A stretch of 64,000 nt of DNA, taken from Rhizophagus irregularis (lineage: Eukaryota; Glomeromycota; Glomeromycetes; Glomerales; Glomeraceae). The notes under the pieces are model-generated. The model searched no databases. It was not told the origin of the DNA and worked only from the letters and a program-made list of their open reading frames with translations. Below are positions 35,831 through 45,399 of this stretch, in pieces. Within the stretch, counting starts at the first letter, position 1, and each line of letters opens with the position of its first letter. Position numbers and translations under genes: made by a program. The stretch is taken from NCBI RefSeq assembly GCF_026210795.1, contig NC_089435.1, positions 5,022,001 to 5,086,000 on the forward strand, in the 5' to 3' direction.

Positions 35831-36949
35831 AAAGAAATATATATACAGTATATATAAAATAGTTTCTGAGAGCATAGTTCCAATAATTATTTATTTTAAT
35901 AATTTATTTTTAATAGCTCCACATTTTACAATTTATAAACTACTTACTGAATAAGAAATCAATTTATACAGAATGTTTATAAAAATGAAACCGAGTATAT
36001 AGAATGTATAGAGAATGTAAAAAACTTGGTTTAAAAAAAAGCATTACAAAAAAAATAAAAAAAAACGTATCGGTAATAAAAAGGGGAAATTATTTATCGA
36101 GGTACACAAAAAAATTCTGATATCATTTTTTTAATCGGAGTTAGCATCATTTTGGTTTTTGTAAGATCACGTGACGACGAACGAGGGATTATTTTTAAAC
36201 TTCTACTTACCCGAACTTACCCCTTACGCTTTTTTTATCCCTTGTGTAAAAAAAAACATTTTTGGCGTTTATTAATGCGGAATTCTCCATTTGGTAAATA
36301 ACGAATGAGAAAATGTAAGCACTAGTTCTAATAATGAACATCAGTTATTGATTAAAATAAAATACTTTCAACAATAATAAAAAACCTATTAAACTACATA
36401 TCATACATTCATACCCTTAAAGTCAATAATAATTTTATCAATTATACTATGGAATTAAAGGTATTTCGCATTCATATAAGTCTCTTCATAAAATATAAGC
36501 ACTACCACTTTGCCATTATAATAAAGAAGTTTGTTGACGAGAAATTCATAGCAAGAATAGAAAGGAGATGATTAATTAAATATTGAAACAAATAAAATCA
36601 TTTATTTTTCAAAAATATTTAAAATATTCTTCTAATGACAAGGCAATTCAGACAATTTAATTGTAGTGATATAAATACATGAAGTTACTTTTTTTATCAT
36701 TATGTCATCTCTTTAAAATGGTTTTTTCAGGTTAATACATTGTTTGCATAAAGTATGAGAGTGCGGACTATGAACGTGACATCCAGTAAAAACTACAGGA
36801 ACGTATTCCCTTTGGGAACATATACATAATTTTCAAAATAGTGCAAAGAGTGTGTGCATTTGTATTTTAGGTTTTATTTTAAATTGATCGACTGATCACA
36901 AAAATGTACTTTAAAATGTAGAAAATGTAATGAATTATTATAAACTCAC
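35831..36949. other. gene-free AT-rich interval
   Basis: No supportable gene or RNA. It precedes the left arm of the inverted duplication. Confidence 0.45.
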
Positions 36950-37066
36950 TTAAATGTCAAATAAATTTATAAAATCTATTAAATAAATATATAGAAATTT
37001 TTATTCTCGAGAATATTAAATACGCGACCAAAGTGCCATTTGCTCATTTCTCCCCGTTTAAATGTT

Positions 37067-37206
37067 GTTAACCATGGTCAACCATGATTTGGTTAACCAA
37101 AGGTTAACTCAATGAGGATCAGCATGCATTAAATAAAATATGATAAAATAATAATTCGTGTTTTGCCGCCCCACATTTTCAAAAATGTCAAACACTATAA
37201 AAAGGT
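37067..37206 (+). promoter_or_regulatory. palindromic GGTTAACC cluster and TATA box, left gene
   Basis: At 37067-37110 several GTTAACC/GGTTAAC half-sites and palindromes (TTGGTTAACCAA is a perfect 12-mer) lie close together. TATAAAAAGGT follows at 37196-37206, 90 bp before the ATG at 37296. The same order and spacing recurs upstream of the right-hand gene, which supports function. The binding protein is unknown. Confidence 0.55.
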
Positions 37207-37295
37207 AACATTTTTCCTCAATTCTTTCAAATTTAATTTAATACTATCTAGTAAAATAAACAAACCATAAGTGTTTCTGTGCTCTTCTCTCGCCG

Positions 37296-38035
37296 ATGGA
37301 CGAAGTAATAAAAGTAGATGATGCCGTTACTCTCGCTACTAAGTTTAGAATACCCAAAAGAACGATATTGATATCGATTGTAAACGAAAGTAAATACACG
37401 CTCACGAACGTATCAATGTATTTTAATGGGACCAGTATTAATCCGGCAAGCCCTAATATTGCCCCCTTTACAGATCTATCTAATGCGTAAGTATAAAACT
37501 GAGTTTAATAAAGTTTTACTTTTTTCCTATTTATTATTAACGTTATATTATAAAATCAGACGTTTTGAAGCTACATTAAACGGAACAAAGGGGATGCTCT
37601 GTTATCAGATTGAGGGAACACCAAATTATCTACTAATAAGTTGGAAAGTACCACTTCTTAGACATCGCAAAAACGAACTTTGTGTCCATGTTTGTACAAA
37701 CCGACCTCCTAAAAAACAAAAAGAAAAGAATATTTTCCGAAAACATATACATAAAAAGTACAAAAAGTTTCCCGACGAGAGTATCCAAATTGACCATTAT
37801 GATTTTAGAGTTAGCGCTACCATGTCTAGCGAGTAAGTATTTCATATACGTACGTCACAATTATATTGAATCATGTGATTAATCAATTTACTGTATATGC
37901 TGAATTTGTAGTACCTCGGCAGGTATGAGAGTTCATCTTATCCCACGAAGGAAATTATTTGTTTTAAATTTCGTCACCTCGAATTTTTTTATTATTATTA
38001 TCATATTTTCTTTTTTATTCTTTTATTTTCATTAA
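37296..38035 (+). CDS. actinoporin-like protein, left copy, 195 aa
   Basis: Three exons (37296-37486, 37560-37832, 37912-38035; GT-AG) give 195 aa. The core KRTILISIVNESKYTLTNVS, YFNGTS, GTKGMLCYQIEG, NYLLISWKVP and ELCVHV follows the beta-sandwich pattern of anemone actinoporins: KRxIxxxxxNESxxxxxxxxxYFxxGTS, a Gly-rich turn, then a hydrophobic strand and VP. SAGMRVHL near the end fits their last strand. There is no signal peptide, and the N-terminus before the core is only about 20 residues, shorter than the helix-bearing region of anemone proteins. Actinoporin-fold proteins also occur in mosses and fungi. They bind membranes or lipids or act in defence; here the role is unknown. The last ~25 residues are hydrophobic and differ from the right copy. 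A basic Lys-rich loop lies around residues 115-132. Confidence 0.6.
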
Positions 38036-38714
38036 GCAATTTTTTCAACGATATCATTCATATGATCATTTTCATTTAAGATATTATATAAATTGTTTTT
38101 TTATAGTATTTAATTTATTTCATTAGGCAAAATATAATTAAAATTGTCTAATATAAGATACAATATATTATGTAACTTATAGTTGTTCAGATAAAACAAT
38201 AAATAAACATAAACTTAAGATTATTATTCAAATCCCGTGATCCTAAAAAAAGTATTACCGGTTGTCGTTGATTATTTTAGCATTTCAAATTTCAAAACTC
38301 AGCTTACTGATTCAAAATTCTTGTATCAGTTAATACTGTGAAATTGCAATTTAACGATAAACTATTTTTGATATTTATTATTTGAATAATTCCATATGCA
38401 TGTTATCGGATAATACGTTCCCTAAAAACCGTATGCTAAATTTTGAAATAGAACTCATAATAGCAAAAATAGATCGTTGAGTGTATATTTTTTTTATTTC
38501 AGGCAAAAAATTTATCATTAAGAGCTTTCATTCATCGAATTCAAATTTCATAATCTTTAATTACCTTAAGAATAAAAACTGTAGAAATAAATTACATATA
38601 AGTGAATTTGGAACATAGAATTATTATTCATAAAAATATCTTAAATATTTGAATCTAGTTTAATAATTAATTCTTCATATTTTACAAGTTGCATATATCA
38701 ATAAAAATGATAGA
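38036..38714. other. spacer between the convergent actinoporin-like genes
   Basis: 680 bp of AT-rich sequence without a supportable gene. It separates the two stop codons and holds both presumed 3' ends. Confidence 0.5.
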
Positions 38715-39383
38715 CTACCATGGTAAACCAAACCATGTCCTTCGTGGGGTTGTTAGATAAACCTTCATTTCTGCCGAAGAACTGTAAATTCAGCGTTTAA
38801 TTATTAATCATGTGATCTAATATAATTGGTATGTATATAAAAAACTTACCCGCTAGATATGGTAGCGCTAACTCTAAAATCATCATAGTTAAGCTGAATA
38901 CTCTCATCGGGGAATATTTTGTTTGTTTTATGCATATTTTTGCGAAAAATATTTTTTTCTTTTTGTTCTTCAGGGAGTCGGTTTGTACAAACATGGACAC
39001 AAAGTTCGTTTTTGCGATGTCTAAGAAGTGGTACTTTCCAACTTATTAGTAAATAATTTGGTGTTCCTTCAATCTGATAACAGAGCATTCCTTTTGTTCC
39101 GTGTAATGTAGCTTCAAACCGTCTGATTTTATAATATGCGTTAATAATAAATAGGAAAAAAAGTAAAACTTTATCTTAATTTTATTTATACTTGCATATT
39201 TGAAGGATCTGTAAAAGGGGCAATATTGGGGTTTGCCGGATTAACACTGTTTCCATTAAAACACATTGTAACGTTCGTGAGAGTGTATTCACTTTTGTTT
39301 ACAATTGATATCGAAATCTCTCTTTTGGGTATTTTAAATTTAGTAGCGAGAGTAACGACTCCCTTTACAATTAATTCATACAT
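38715..39383 (-). CDS. actinoporin-like protein, right copy, 175 aa, with a GC-AG intron
   Basis: Exons 39383-39196, 39122-38850 and 38781-38715 give 175 aa. They carry the same core as the left copy: KREISISIVNKSEYTLTNVT, GTKGMLCYQIEG, LISWKVP. The sequence ends SSAEMKVYLTTPRRTWFGLP plus W and the stop. Intron 1 is in frame only with the donor GCAAGT, which aligns exactly with GTAAGT in the left copy, so a GC-AG intron is likely. Intron 2 is GT-AG. Both copies appear intact. The glycine-threonine motif GTS of the left copy is NSV here, and the C-terminus is shorter by about 20 residues. It converges with the left copy and has the same promoter layout. Confidence 0.6.
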
Positions 39384-39470
39384 AGAAGAATTGCGGGAAA
39401 CACTTATAACTTGTTTATTTTACGAGATAGTATTTGATTAAATTTAAAAGAATAGAGGGAAATTTTTTCA

Positions 39471-39601
39471 CCTTTTTATAATATTTTGAAAATGCATAAA
39501 ACACGATTATTATTATATCATATTTTATTTAATGCTGATCCCATGGTTAACCTTCAGGTTAACCTTTGGTTAACCAAATCATGGTTAACCACGGTTAACA
39601 T
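39471..39601 (-). promoter_or_regulatory. palindromic GGTTAACC cluster and TATA box, right gene
   Basis: On the minus strand, 39601-39540 carries four to five GGTTAACC-type sites (including TTGGTTAACCAA), followed by TATAAAAAGG at 39480-39471, 88 bp before the ATG at 39383. It mirrors the module of the left copy. Confidence 0.55.
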
Positions 39602-39725
39602 CATTTAAACGGAAAGAAACGAGCAAATTGTATATTGCCGCATATTTAAAATTTTTCGAGAATAAAAATTGGCATACATTTATTTAATGATTTAAAAAAA
39701 TTACCTTGACCTTTAGATGCGTTTA

Positions 39726-40120
39726 ATATAAATTCATTATCAAGAGTTTATTTTATCATCGTATTTTGTTATTTTTGTATTACCATATTGGAACTTTTGT
39801 ACTGCGTTGCCCAAATAATACTATAATTAAAAATGGGATTTAATATATAAAAATTTTTATAAGACGATAGTTTCATTAGCAGAATACGAGATTCGGGGTA
39901 ATATTTAATTCAGTAATATTAGAATACAATGCTTTCATATCATGATTCTACCTTAAAAAAATTTTATTAGAGATAATAAACTATTTATATTTATAGAACA
40001 AATTTAAAATTTTAGCACCATCGAGAAATTAAATTATACAATAATAATTTTTATTTTTATTCCCTTATTAAATTTCGAAAAATGCAATGAAATACATACA
40101 ATTGATTCAAATTTTATTTT
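39726..40120. other. gene-free interval downstream of the BED-Sel1 gene
   Basis: 395 bp of AT-rich sequence with nothing recognisable beyond the presumed 3' end of the BED-Sel1 gene. Confidence 0.4.
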
Positions 40121-41737
40121 CTATACTTTTTGATACCGATAAAAAGTTTCTTCTAAATTTTTCTCCCTACCTAAATTATACTTATAAAAAAAACCAAGTT
40201 GAGCTTGTGCATCAGTATATCCTTGTTTAGCTGATTTTTTATACCATTTAAACGCTTTAACTTCATCTTTTTTAACACCAATTCCAACTTCATAACATAC
40301 ACCTAAATTATATTGTGCGTATTTGTCACCATATTTTGCTGCTCTTTCATACCAATAAAAAGCTTCTTTTAAATTCTTTTCTGTACCTATACCATTTTTA
40401 TAAAAGGAGCCAACTTGAGATTGCGCTTTACTATATTCTTGTATAGCTGATTTTTTATACCATTCAAGTGCTTTAACTTTATTTTCTTCAACACCAACCC
40501 CATCTTCATAACATGCTCCCAAATTATATTGTGCAAATTTATTTTCATTTTCTGCTGCTTTTTGATACCAACAAAAAGCTGCTTCTAAATCTTTTTCTAT
40601 ACCTATACCATTTTCATATAGATAACCAAGTTTGTTTTGCGCTTTACTATATTCTTCTTCTGTTAATTTTTTATACAATTCAAATGCTTTAACTTCATCC
40701 TTTTCAACACCAATTCCATTTTCATAACATACAGCCAAATTATATTGTGCTTCTTTACATTCATTATTTTCTGCCGCTTTTTGATACCAATAAAAGGCTT
40801 TTTCTAAATCTTTTTCTGTACCAATACCATTCCTATAACAAGTTCCTAAACTATCTTGTGCATCAGTATATCCTTGTTCCGCCGATTTTTTATACCATTC
40901 AAGTGCTTTAGCTTCATCTTTTTCAATACCATCTCCATATTCATAACATAAAGCAAGATTATATTGTGCTTTTTCATCCCCATTTTCTACAGCTTTTTGA
41001 TTCCAATAAAAAGCTTTTGAATGTTCATCCGTTCCTATACCATAATTATAAAAATATCCAAGTTTGTTTTGTTTTTCATTATGTTCTTGTTCAGCTGATT
41101 TTTTATACCATTTAAGTGCTTCATTTACATCTTTTTCAATACCATCTCCATTTATATAACATAATCCTAAATTATATTGTGCTTCTTTACATCCATTTTC
41201 TGCTGCTTTTTGATACCAATTAAAGGCTTCTTCTAAATCTTTTTCTGTACCAACACCATTTTTATAAAAAAATCCAAGTCTACATTGTGCTTTACTGTAC
41301 TCTTTTTCAGCTGATTTTTTATACCATTCGAATGCTTTATATTCATCTTTTTCAAAACCATCTCCATTTTCATAACATTTACCTAAAAAATACTGTGCAA
41401 AAACATTTCCATTTTCTGCATCTTTTTGATACCATTGAACAGCAGATGGATAAGAAGAGAGCATTTCAACCAATGTTAATGCTTTATTTAGTAAAAGTTT
41501 AAAAGGTTTTTGCTCTTCTTCGTTCAAATAGCTTCCAAAGTTATGTCTAGTTTTCGGTGATTTTGCATTATCCGGTGCATCTGAACATTTATCAAGATGA
41601 TTTTGCATCCGCTTAGGAATAGCTCGTTCAAATACTTTTTGACGACAATAATTACATTGTGCACGAGGATGTTTTTTATTTTTATCTTTCTTAATGACTG
41701 TCCAATGTTTCCAAACTTGTTTCTTTTCTCTTTCCAT
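40121..41737 (-). CDS. BED zinc finger fused to 12 Sel1-like repeats, 538 aa
   Basis: A single exon. Residues ~8-52 form a BED-type finger: WKHWTVIKKDKNKKHPRAQC, NYC, then RMQNHLDKC, giving C-x2-C...H-x4-C. From residue ~100 there are twelve Sel1-like repeats of about 36 aa, each with AQ-x2-LG-x2-Y-x2-G-x-G, a KD/KN turn and AF-x-WY-x-KA. Odd repeats carry AQYNLG-CY and even ones KLG-FYKNG, so the real unit is a 72-aa pair repeated six times. Sel1/TPR-like solenoids bind proteins; BED fingers bind DNA and often come from hAT transposases. The combination suggests a DNA-tethered scaffold. It is divergent from the AAA ATPase gene at 42215. The twelfth repeat is partial. Confidence 0.85.
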   Translation of the reverse strand: MEREKKQVWKHWTVIKKDKNKKHPRAQCNYCRQKVFERAIPKRMQNHLDKCSDAPDNAKSPKTRHNFGSYLNEEEQKPFKLLLNKALTLVEMLSSYPSAVQWYQKDAENGNVFAQYFLGKCYENGDGFEKDEYKAFEWYKKSAEKEYSKAQCRLGFFYKNGVGTEKDLEEAFNWYQKAAENGCKEAQYNLGLCYINGDGIEKDVNEALKWYKKSAEQEHNEKQNKLGYFYNYGIGTDEHSKAFYWNQKAVENGDEKAQYNLALCYEYGDGIEKDEAKALEWYKKSAEQGYTDAQDSLGTCYRNGIGTEKDLEKAFYWYQKAAENNECKEAQYNLAVCYENGIGVEKDEVKAFELYKKLTEEEYSKAQNKLGYLYENGIGIEKDLEAAFCWYQKAAENENKFAQYNLGACYEDGVGVEENKVKALEWYKKSAIQEYSKAQSQVGSFYKNGIGTEKNLKEAFYWYERAAKYGDKYAQYNLGVCYEVGIGVKKDEVKAFKWYKKSAKQGYTDAQAQLGFFYKYNLGREKNLEETFYRYQKV

Positions 41738-42214
41738 TTGATTATTAGTTTATTATAAACAAATTGTACATGCGATTACTAAAACTGTTTCAGGTACTTG
41801 CACAAATTCACGTGATTTGATTTCACAAAGCACTGTTTTTGTCTATTAAACCATAGCCCCCAATAAACATAACTAAAAAGGTATTGTACTGTACTATGTT
41901 ATTTGGAATTTCATTATTTTTTTTCTAAAAGTGATTATTTAAATATTTATATATGAAGAAATAAAAAAAAACAAATTATTTTCTAAAATTAGAAATGGGC
42001 TAAGCGTATTTTTTTTTTTTAACAAAGAAATTGCATATGCATATTCTAATTGGCGTATAGGTTGCTATGACATTGATTATTTATAAATATAGTCGGGATA
42101 CTGATTAAGTATATTATATGTATATTCGGTAAATTTCGGGAAATTTTTCCTTAAATACTGTCTCAATTTGAATTTCATCAATTTCATCTCAAAATCCCAT
42201 ACTTATATATAACA
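41738..42214. promoter_or_regulatory. divergent promoter of the BED-Sel1/AAA pair
   Basis: 477 bp lie between the start codons of the two genes. The block TTTCTAAAAGTGATTATTTAA, then AAATTAGAAATGGGCTAAGC, then GTATT and a T-run (41925-42030), is repeated nearly word for word before the second AAA gene at 45185-45290. This marks a conserved or recently copied regulatory region. Confidence 0.55.
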
Positions 42215-44587
42215 ATGAGTTACATGAGTTACTCAATTGAAGAAATAAATGACGAAAAATATATTCGTTTTTTGGATCTTAATCTTTCATCAATCATTCA
42301 AAGTTATTTTCCACGTGAAGATTTGTTCCATAATGCGGTTGTATAGTGTATAAAATAATTGCATAATTACATAAAATGCTTCTAATATTAATACTTTTTC
42401 AAATAAAATAGCTTCCAGCAAAGAATTTACTATCCATTTTGAATAATCTTAAAATTAATTACGGTTCTTATTTTCCTGATTTGATTAATTGGATCGAAAA
42501 TCAGTATAAAGATGAAATTAAACTAATCCGAATAATAACTGAAAAAGTAAATTCAAAGTAATATAACCTTCATTGAAATAGTTTTGTTTGATAAAGTTAT
42601 CAATCCTCTAATTATTCTTTCAGGGATTTATTAAATTTGACAATCTAGCCCAATTGTTTCCAATAGGTATAAATTTTTTATATCTCATATGTTAATTTTT
42701 TCATAATTATATTAACCTATTACACATGTTTAAGGTCAACATGTATACGCTGAAAAAGATGGAACTATAATTGGAGAAAAAGTTACTGGAACAGAAATAA
42801 AATATTACAACACCATCGAACACTTTATAGTTAATGTTAAAGCAATTGATTCAGGTTTACATCATTATTTTTTTATTATTGTTATTTGTCAAAATTTTGT
42901 TACTTATTCATTTGGATTTTTATAGGTGGTCACTCATTTATTCGTACAACCAATTCTTACAGAATTGATTTCTGGAAAGGCTTACGTAAAATCAATAAAC
43001 TTCCAATCATTCCATTATTAAAAGAGGATGAAATTTACAATAGATTAGTAGAACGTGGAAAAAAGTTCATAAAATATGCAATAGGTCATCATTTTCTCCA
43101 ACATTCTAGAAAATATAGTAAAGGTCGTATTATGATTGATGTTTCCAGATATAATAGTACACATTCAGATTACGAAAAAGGTATAGAAATGGATGGTGTT
43201 AAAGAAGAAGAACTCTTCATGTGTGCATCTAAACTTCGTGCATATAGTTTTACGTGGAAAGAATGGTATCGTATCGATGTTGAACAATTAAGCGGTATAA
43301 TTTTAAAACTTAACACTAATTCTTTTACTTTATTTTGCATTTATTTCTTACATTTTGCTCTAATTTTAGAAATAACGTTTGATGACAAAGCATTTGATAA
43401 ACTTGTTCTTGATCAAACAAGAAAAAGTCTAATTGAAAGTCTTGTGAAATTTGAGTATAGTAAAACAGATATTATTAGTAATAAAGGTGATGGATGTACT
43501 TTTTTGTTACATGGTCCTCCTGGAGGTTTGTTATTTTTAATTATCTTCTTGCCTATGATAATGAGTCATGTAAATTTAACAACAATTATCTTTAACAGTT
43601 GGAAAAACATTAACTGCTGAAGCAATTTCTGAGAAACTTCATCGTCCATTATATATTGTTAGTATTGGGGAATTAGGAACAGATGCAAAAAATTTAGAAA
43701 AAGAATTAAGAAATATTTTTGAGATGGCAGATATTTGGAATGCTATTATTTTAATTGATGAAGGTAAAATATGTATTGATACATCAATTGATTGATATTT
43801 TACTCTAACCATTTATTACAATTATACATATAGTTGATATTTTTCTTGAACGTCGAAATGCATTTGAAGTTAAACGTAATGCTCTAGTATGTGTATTTTT
43901 AAGATTACTCGATTATCATCAAGGAATTGTATTTTTAACCACGAATCGAGGTAGGAACTTTTAAAATATAATACTTTTAAAGTTTATTCCAGTGCTTAAT
44001 ATATTCAACTCTATAGTAAATTGCCTTGATGATGCTTTCCAAACTCGTATTTCAATTTTCTTAGAATACAAAGAACTGGACACTAAAGGTAAACTACCTT
44101 TTTATTATAAAAAATTGTTACTCTTATTAATTATTTTTTTTTATATTTATAGCACGTGAAACATTATGGAGTACATTCTTGGAATTTTTAGATTATGACC
44201 CTAATAATAATGTGAATGTTAAAAAATTAAGTGAAAAACATCAACTAAATGGAAGAGAGATTAAAAACATTGTAAAATTGGCAAGGGTAAATACAAATAC
44301 ATGATTTTAATATAAATTTAATAAGACTAACTTTGTTTTAATTAGGCATTAAATAAGGAAAAAAATGAATTAATTACTACAGAATTACTAGAAAAAATTA
44401 TCAATATTTCAAGTAAGAAAACATTAGAAAAAAGTGCTGAAGGTAAGAAAAAAAGACCCGAATTGTTAAATTAGTATTGGATTTTAATTTTTTTCAATTC
44501 TTTTTAGAAACCCAATCAGAAGGAAATAAAAGGAAGTCTGGAATCAATGACCAGGACAACCAACCAAATTCGAAGAAAATCAAATAA
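42215..44587 (+). CDS. AAA+ ATPase with DUF7025-like N-terminal region, copy 1, 537 aa
   Basis: Twelve exons: 42215-42340, 42412-42546, 42624-42666, 42735-42854, 42926-43294, 43370-43525, 43599-43763, 43834-43950, 44017-44088, 44153-44286, 44346-44442, 44508-44587, in one frame. The N-terminal half contains FWKGLRKINKLPIIPL and KGRIMIDVS, then ELFMCASK and YSFTWKEW, the pattern of fungal DUF7025-AAA proteins. The AAA module follows: Walker A GPPG-VGKT (split by an intron), AIILIDEVDIFLERR as Walker B, VFLTTNR as sensor 1, and DDAFQTRI with the arginine finger. The C-terminal tail is KRKSGINDQDNQPNSKKIK. It probably works as a remodelling ATPase; the substrate is unknown. It looks catalytically complete. 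It is divergent from BED-Sel1 and has a tandem paralogue at 45400. Confidence 0.85.
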
Positions 44588-44625
44588 TAACTAGCACAAA
44601 TGTAATTAAATGTGTACCCTTTGCA

Positions 44626-44650
44626 TAGTCCTTCGCTGCGCTCCGGACTA
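44626..44650. repeat. short GC-rich hairpin 3' of AAA copy 1
   Basis: TAGTCC and GGACTA flank TTCGCTGCGCT, a 25-nt inverted repeat 38 bp beyond the stop codon of AAA copy 1. It is absent after copy 2. It could affect 3'-end formation or be a repeat scar. Confidence 0.4.
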
Positions 44651-44789
44651 ATAACTAAATGAATGTTATTCATTGAATAAAAAAATGTATAATTAATTAA
44701 TTACTTATTTTAGGTTTATTATTAAAATAATTTATTACCAATTAAATTATAATTTCTCGTAAATTTATAGAATAAAAACTTGTAAAATA

Positions 44790-45030
44790 AATAATTCATT
44801 CTTTTCAACACCACTAACTCTATTTTCATAACATACAGCCAAACTATATTGCGCTTCTTTACATTGCCGCTTTTGATACCAATAAAACGCTTGTTCTAAA
44901 TCTTTTCTCCATTTTATAAAAATCCAAGTTTACATAGTGCCTGATTGTTTATACCATTCGAATGCTTTATATTCATCTTTTCAAAACCATTCCCATATTC
45001 GTAACATCTACCTAAAACTGCCCTATAAAA
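44790..45030 (-). pseudogene. Sel1-repeat gene relic from the duplicated unit
   Basis: The minus strand retains recognisable Sel1 words, such as ATGTTACGAATATGGGAA (CYEYG), TATAAAGCATTCGAATGGTA (YKAFEWY) and TTCTATTGGTATCAAAAG (FYWYQK). They match the BED-Sel1 gene at 40.1-41.7 kb in orientation. Only about two eroded repeats remain, and no BED finger. It stands where the divergent partner of AAA copy 2 should be, so it is the remnant of the second copy of the pair. Confidence 0.7.
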
Positions 45031-45399
45031 AATGTTAGTTCGTGTTTTGTATTCCGTGTTTTTTCCATGAATGTATCCGGAGTTTTTCGGAAATCACTGC
45101 ATTTTCATCCAATGTTTAATGTCTGATAACAATAGGCTGATTTGGTTGTTGAACCGCAACTAAACCCTATAATAGTTTTCATTTTGTTTTTTCTAAAAGT
45201 GATTATTTAATAAAGTATAAGAAAATAATTTCTAAAATTAGAAATGGGCTAAGCGTATTTTTTTTTTAACAAAGAAATTGCATGCATAGTGTATGCATGT
45301 TCTAATTTTTAGCTATGGTTATATATATGTTTGAATAAAATTTTCCTTAGAAGCCGTCTCAATTCTGAATCTAATCACAAAATCCATACTTATATAACA
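45031..45399. promoter_or_regulatory. duplicated divergent promoter upstream of AAA copy 2
   Basis: Contains the block AAATTAGAAATGGGCTAAGC and the T-run shared with the copy 1 promoter, preceded by unique sequence at 45031-45180 where the partner gene has been lost. Confidence 0.45.

Larger units (their letters stand above)
36950..39725. repeat. inverted segmental duplication (two ~1-kb arms)
   Basis: The left arm (about 36950-38000) and right arm (about 38730-39725) are homologous in opposite orientation. They share words such as ATTAAATAAAT, TTTTTATTCTCGA, TTTGCTC, CCGTTTAAATG, CATGATTTGGTTAACCAAAG and TATAAAAAGGT before the start codons, then all three exons and both introns. The central spacer of roughly 0.7 kb shows no clear symmetry. 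Each arm carries one actinoporin-like gene, giving a convergent pair. Exon 2 has the same length (273 nt) in both copies. Confidence 0.85.

Noticed and set aside
37633-37882. Alternative frames across exon 2 of the left actinoporin-like gene
   Set aside because: They are shadows of the real exon, on the other strand or in another phase, and are duplicated only because the arms are duplicated. The spliced model explains the conservation.
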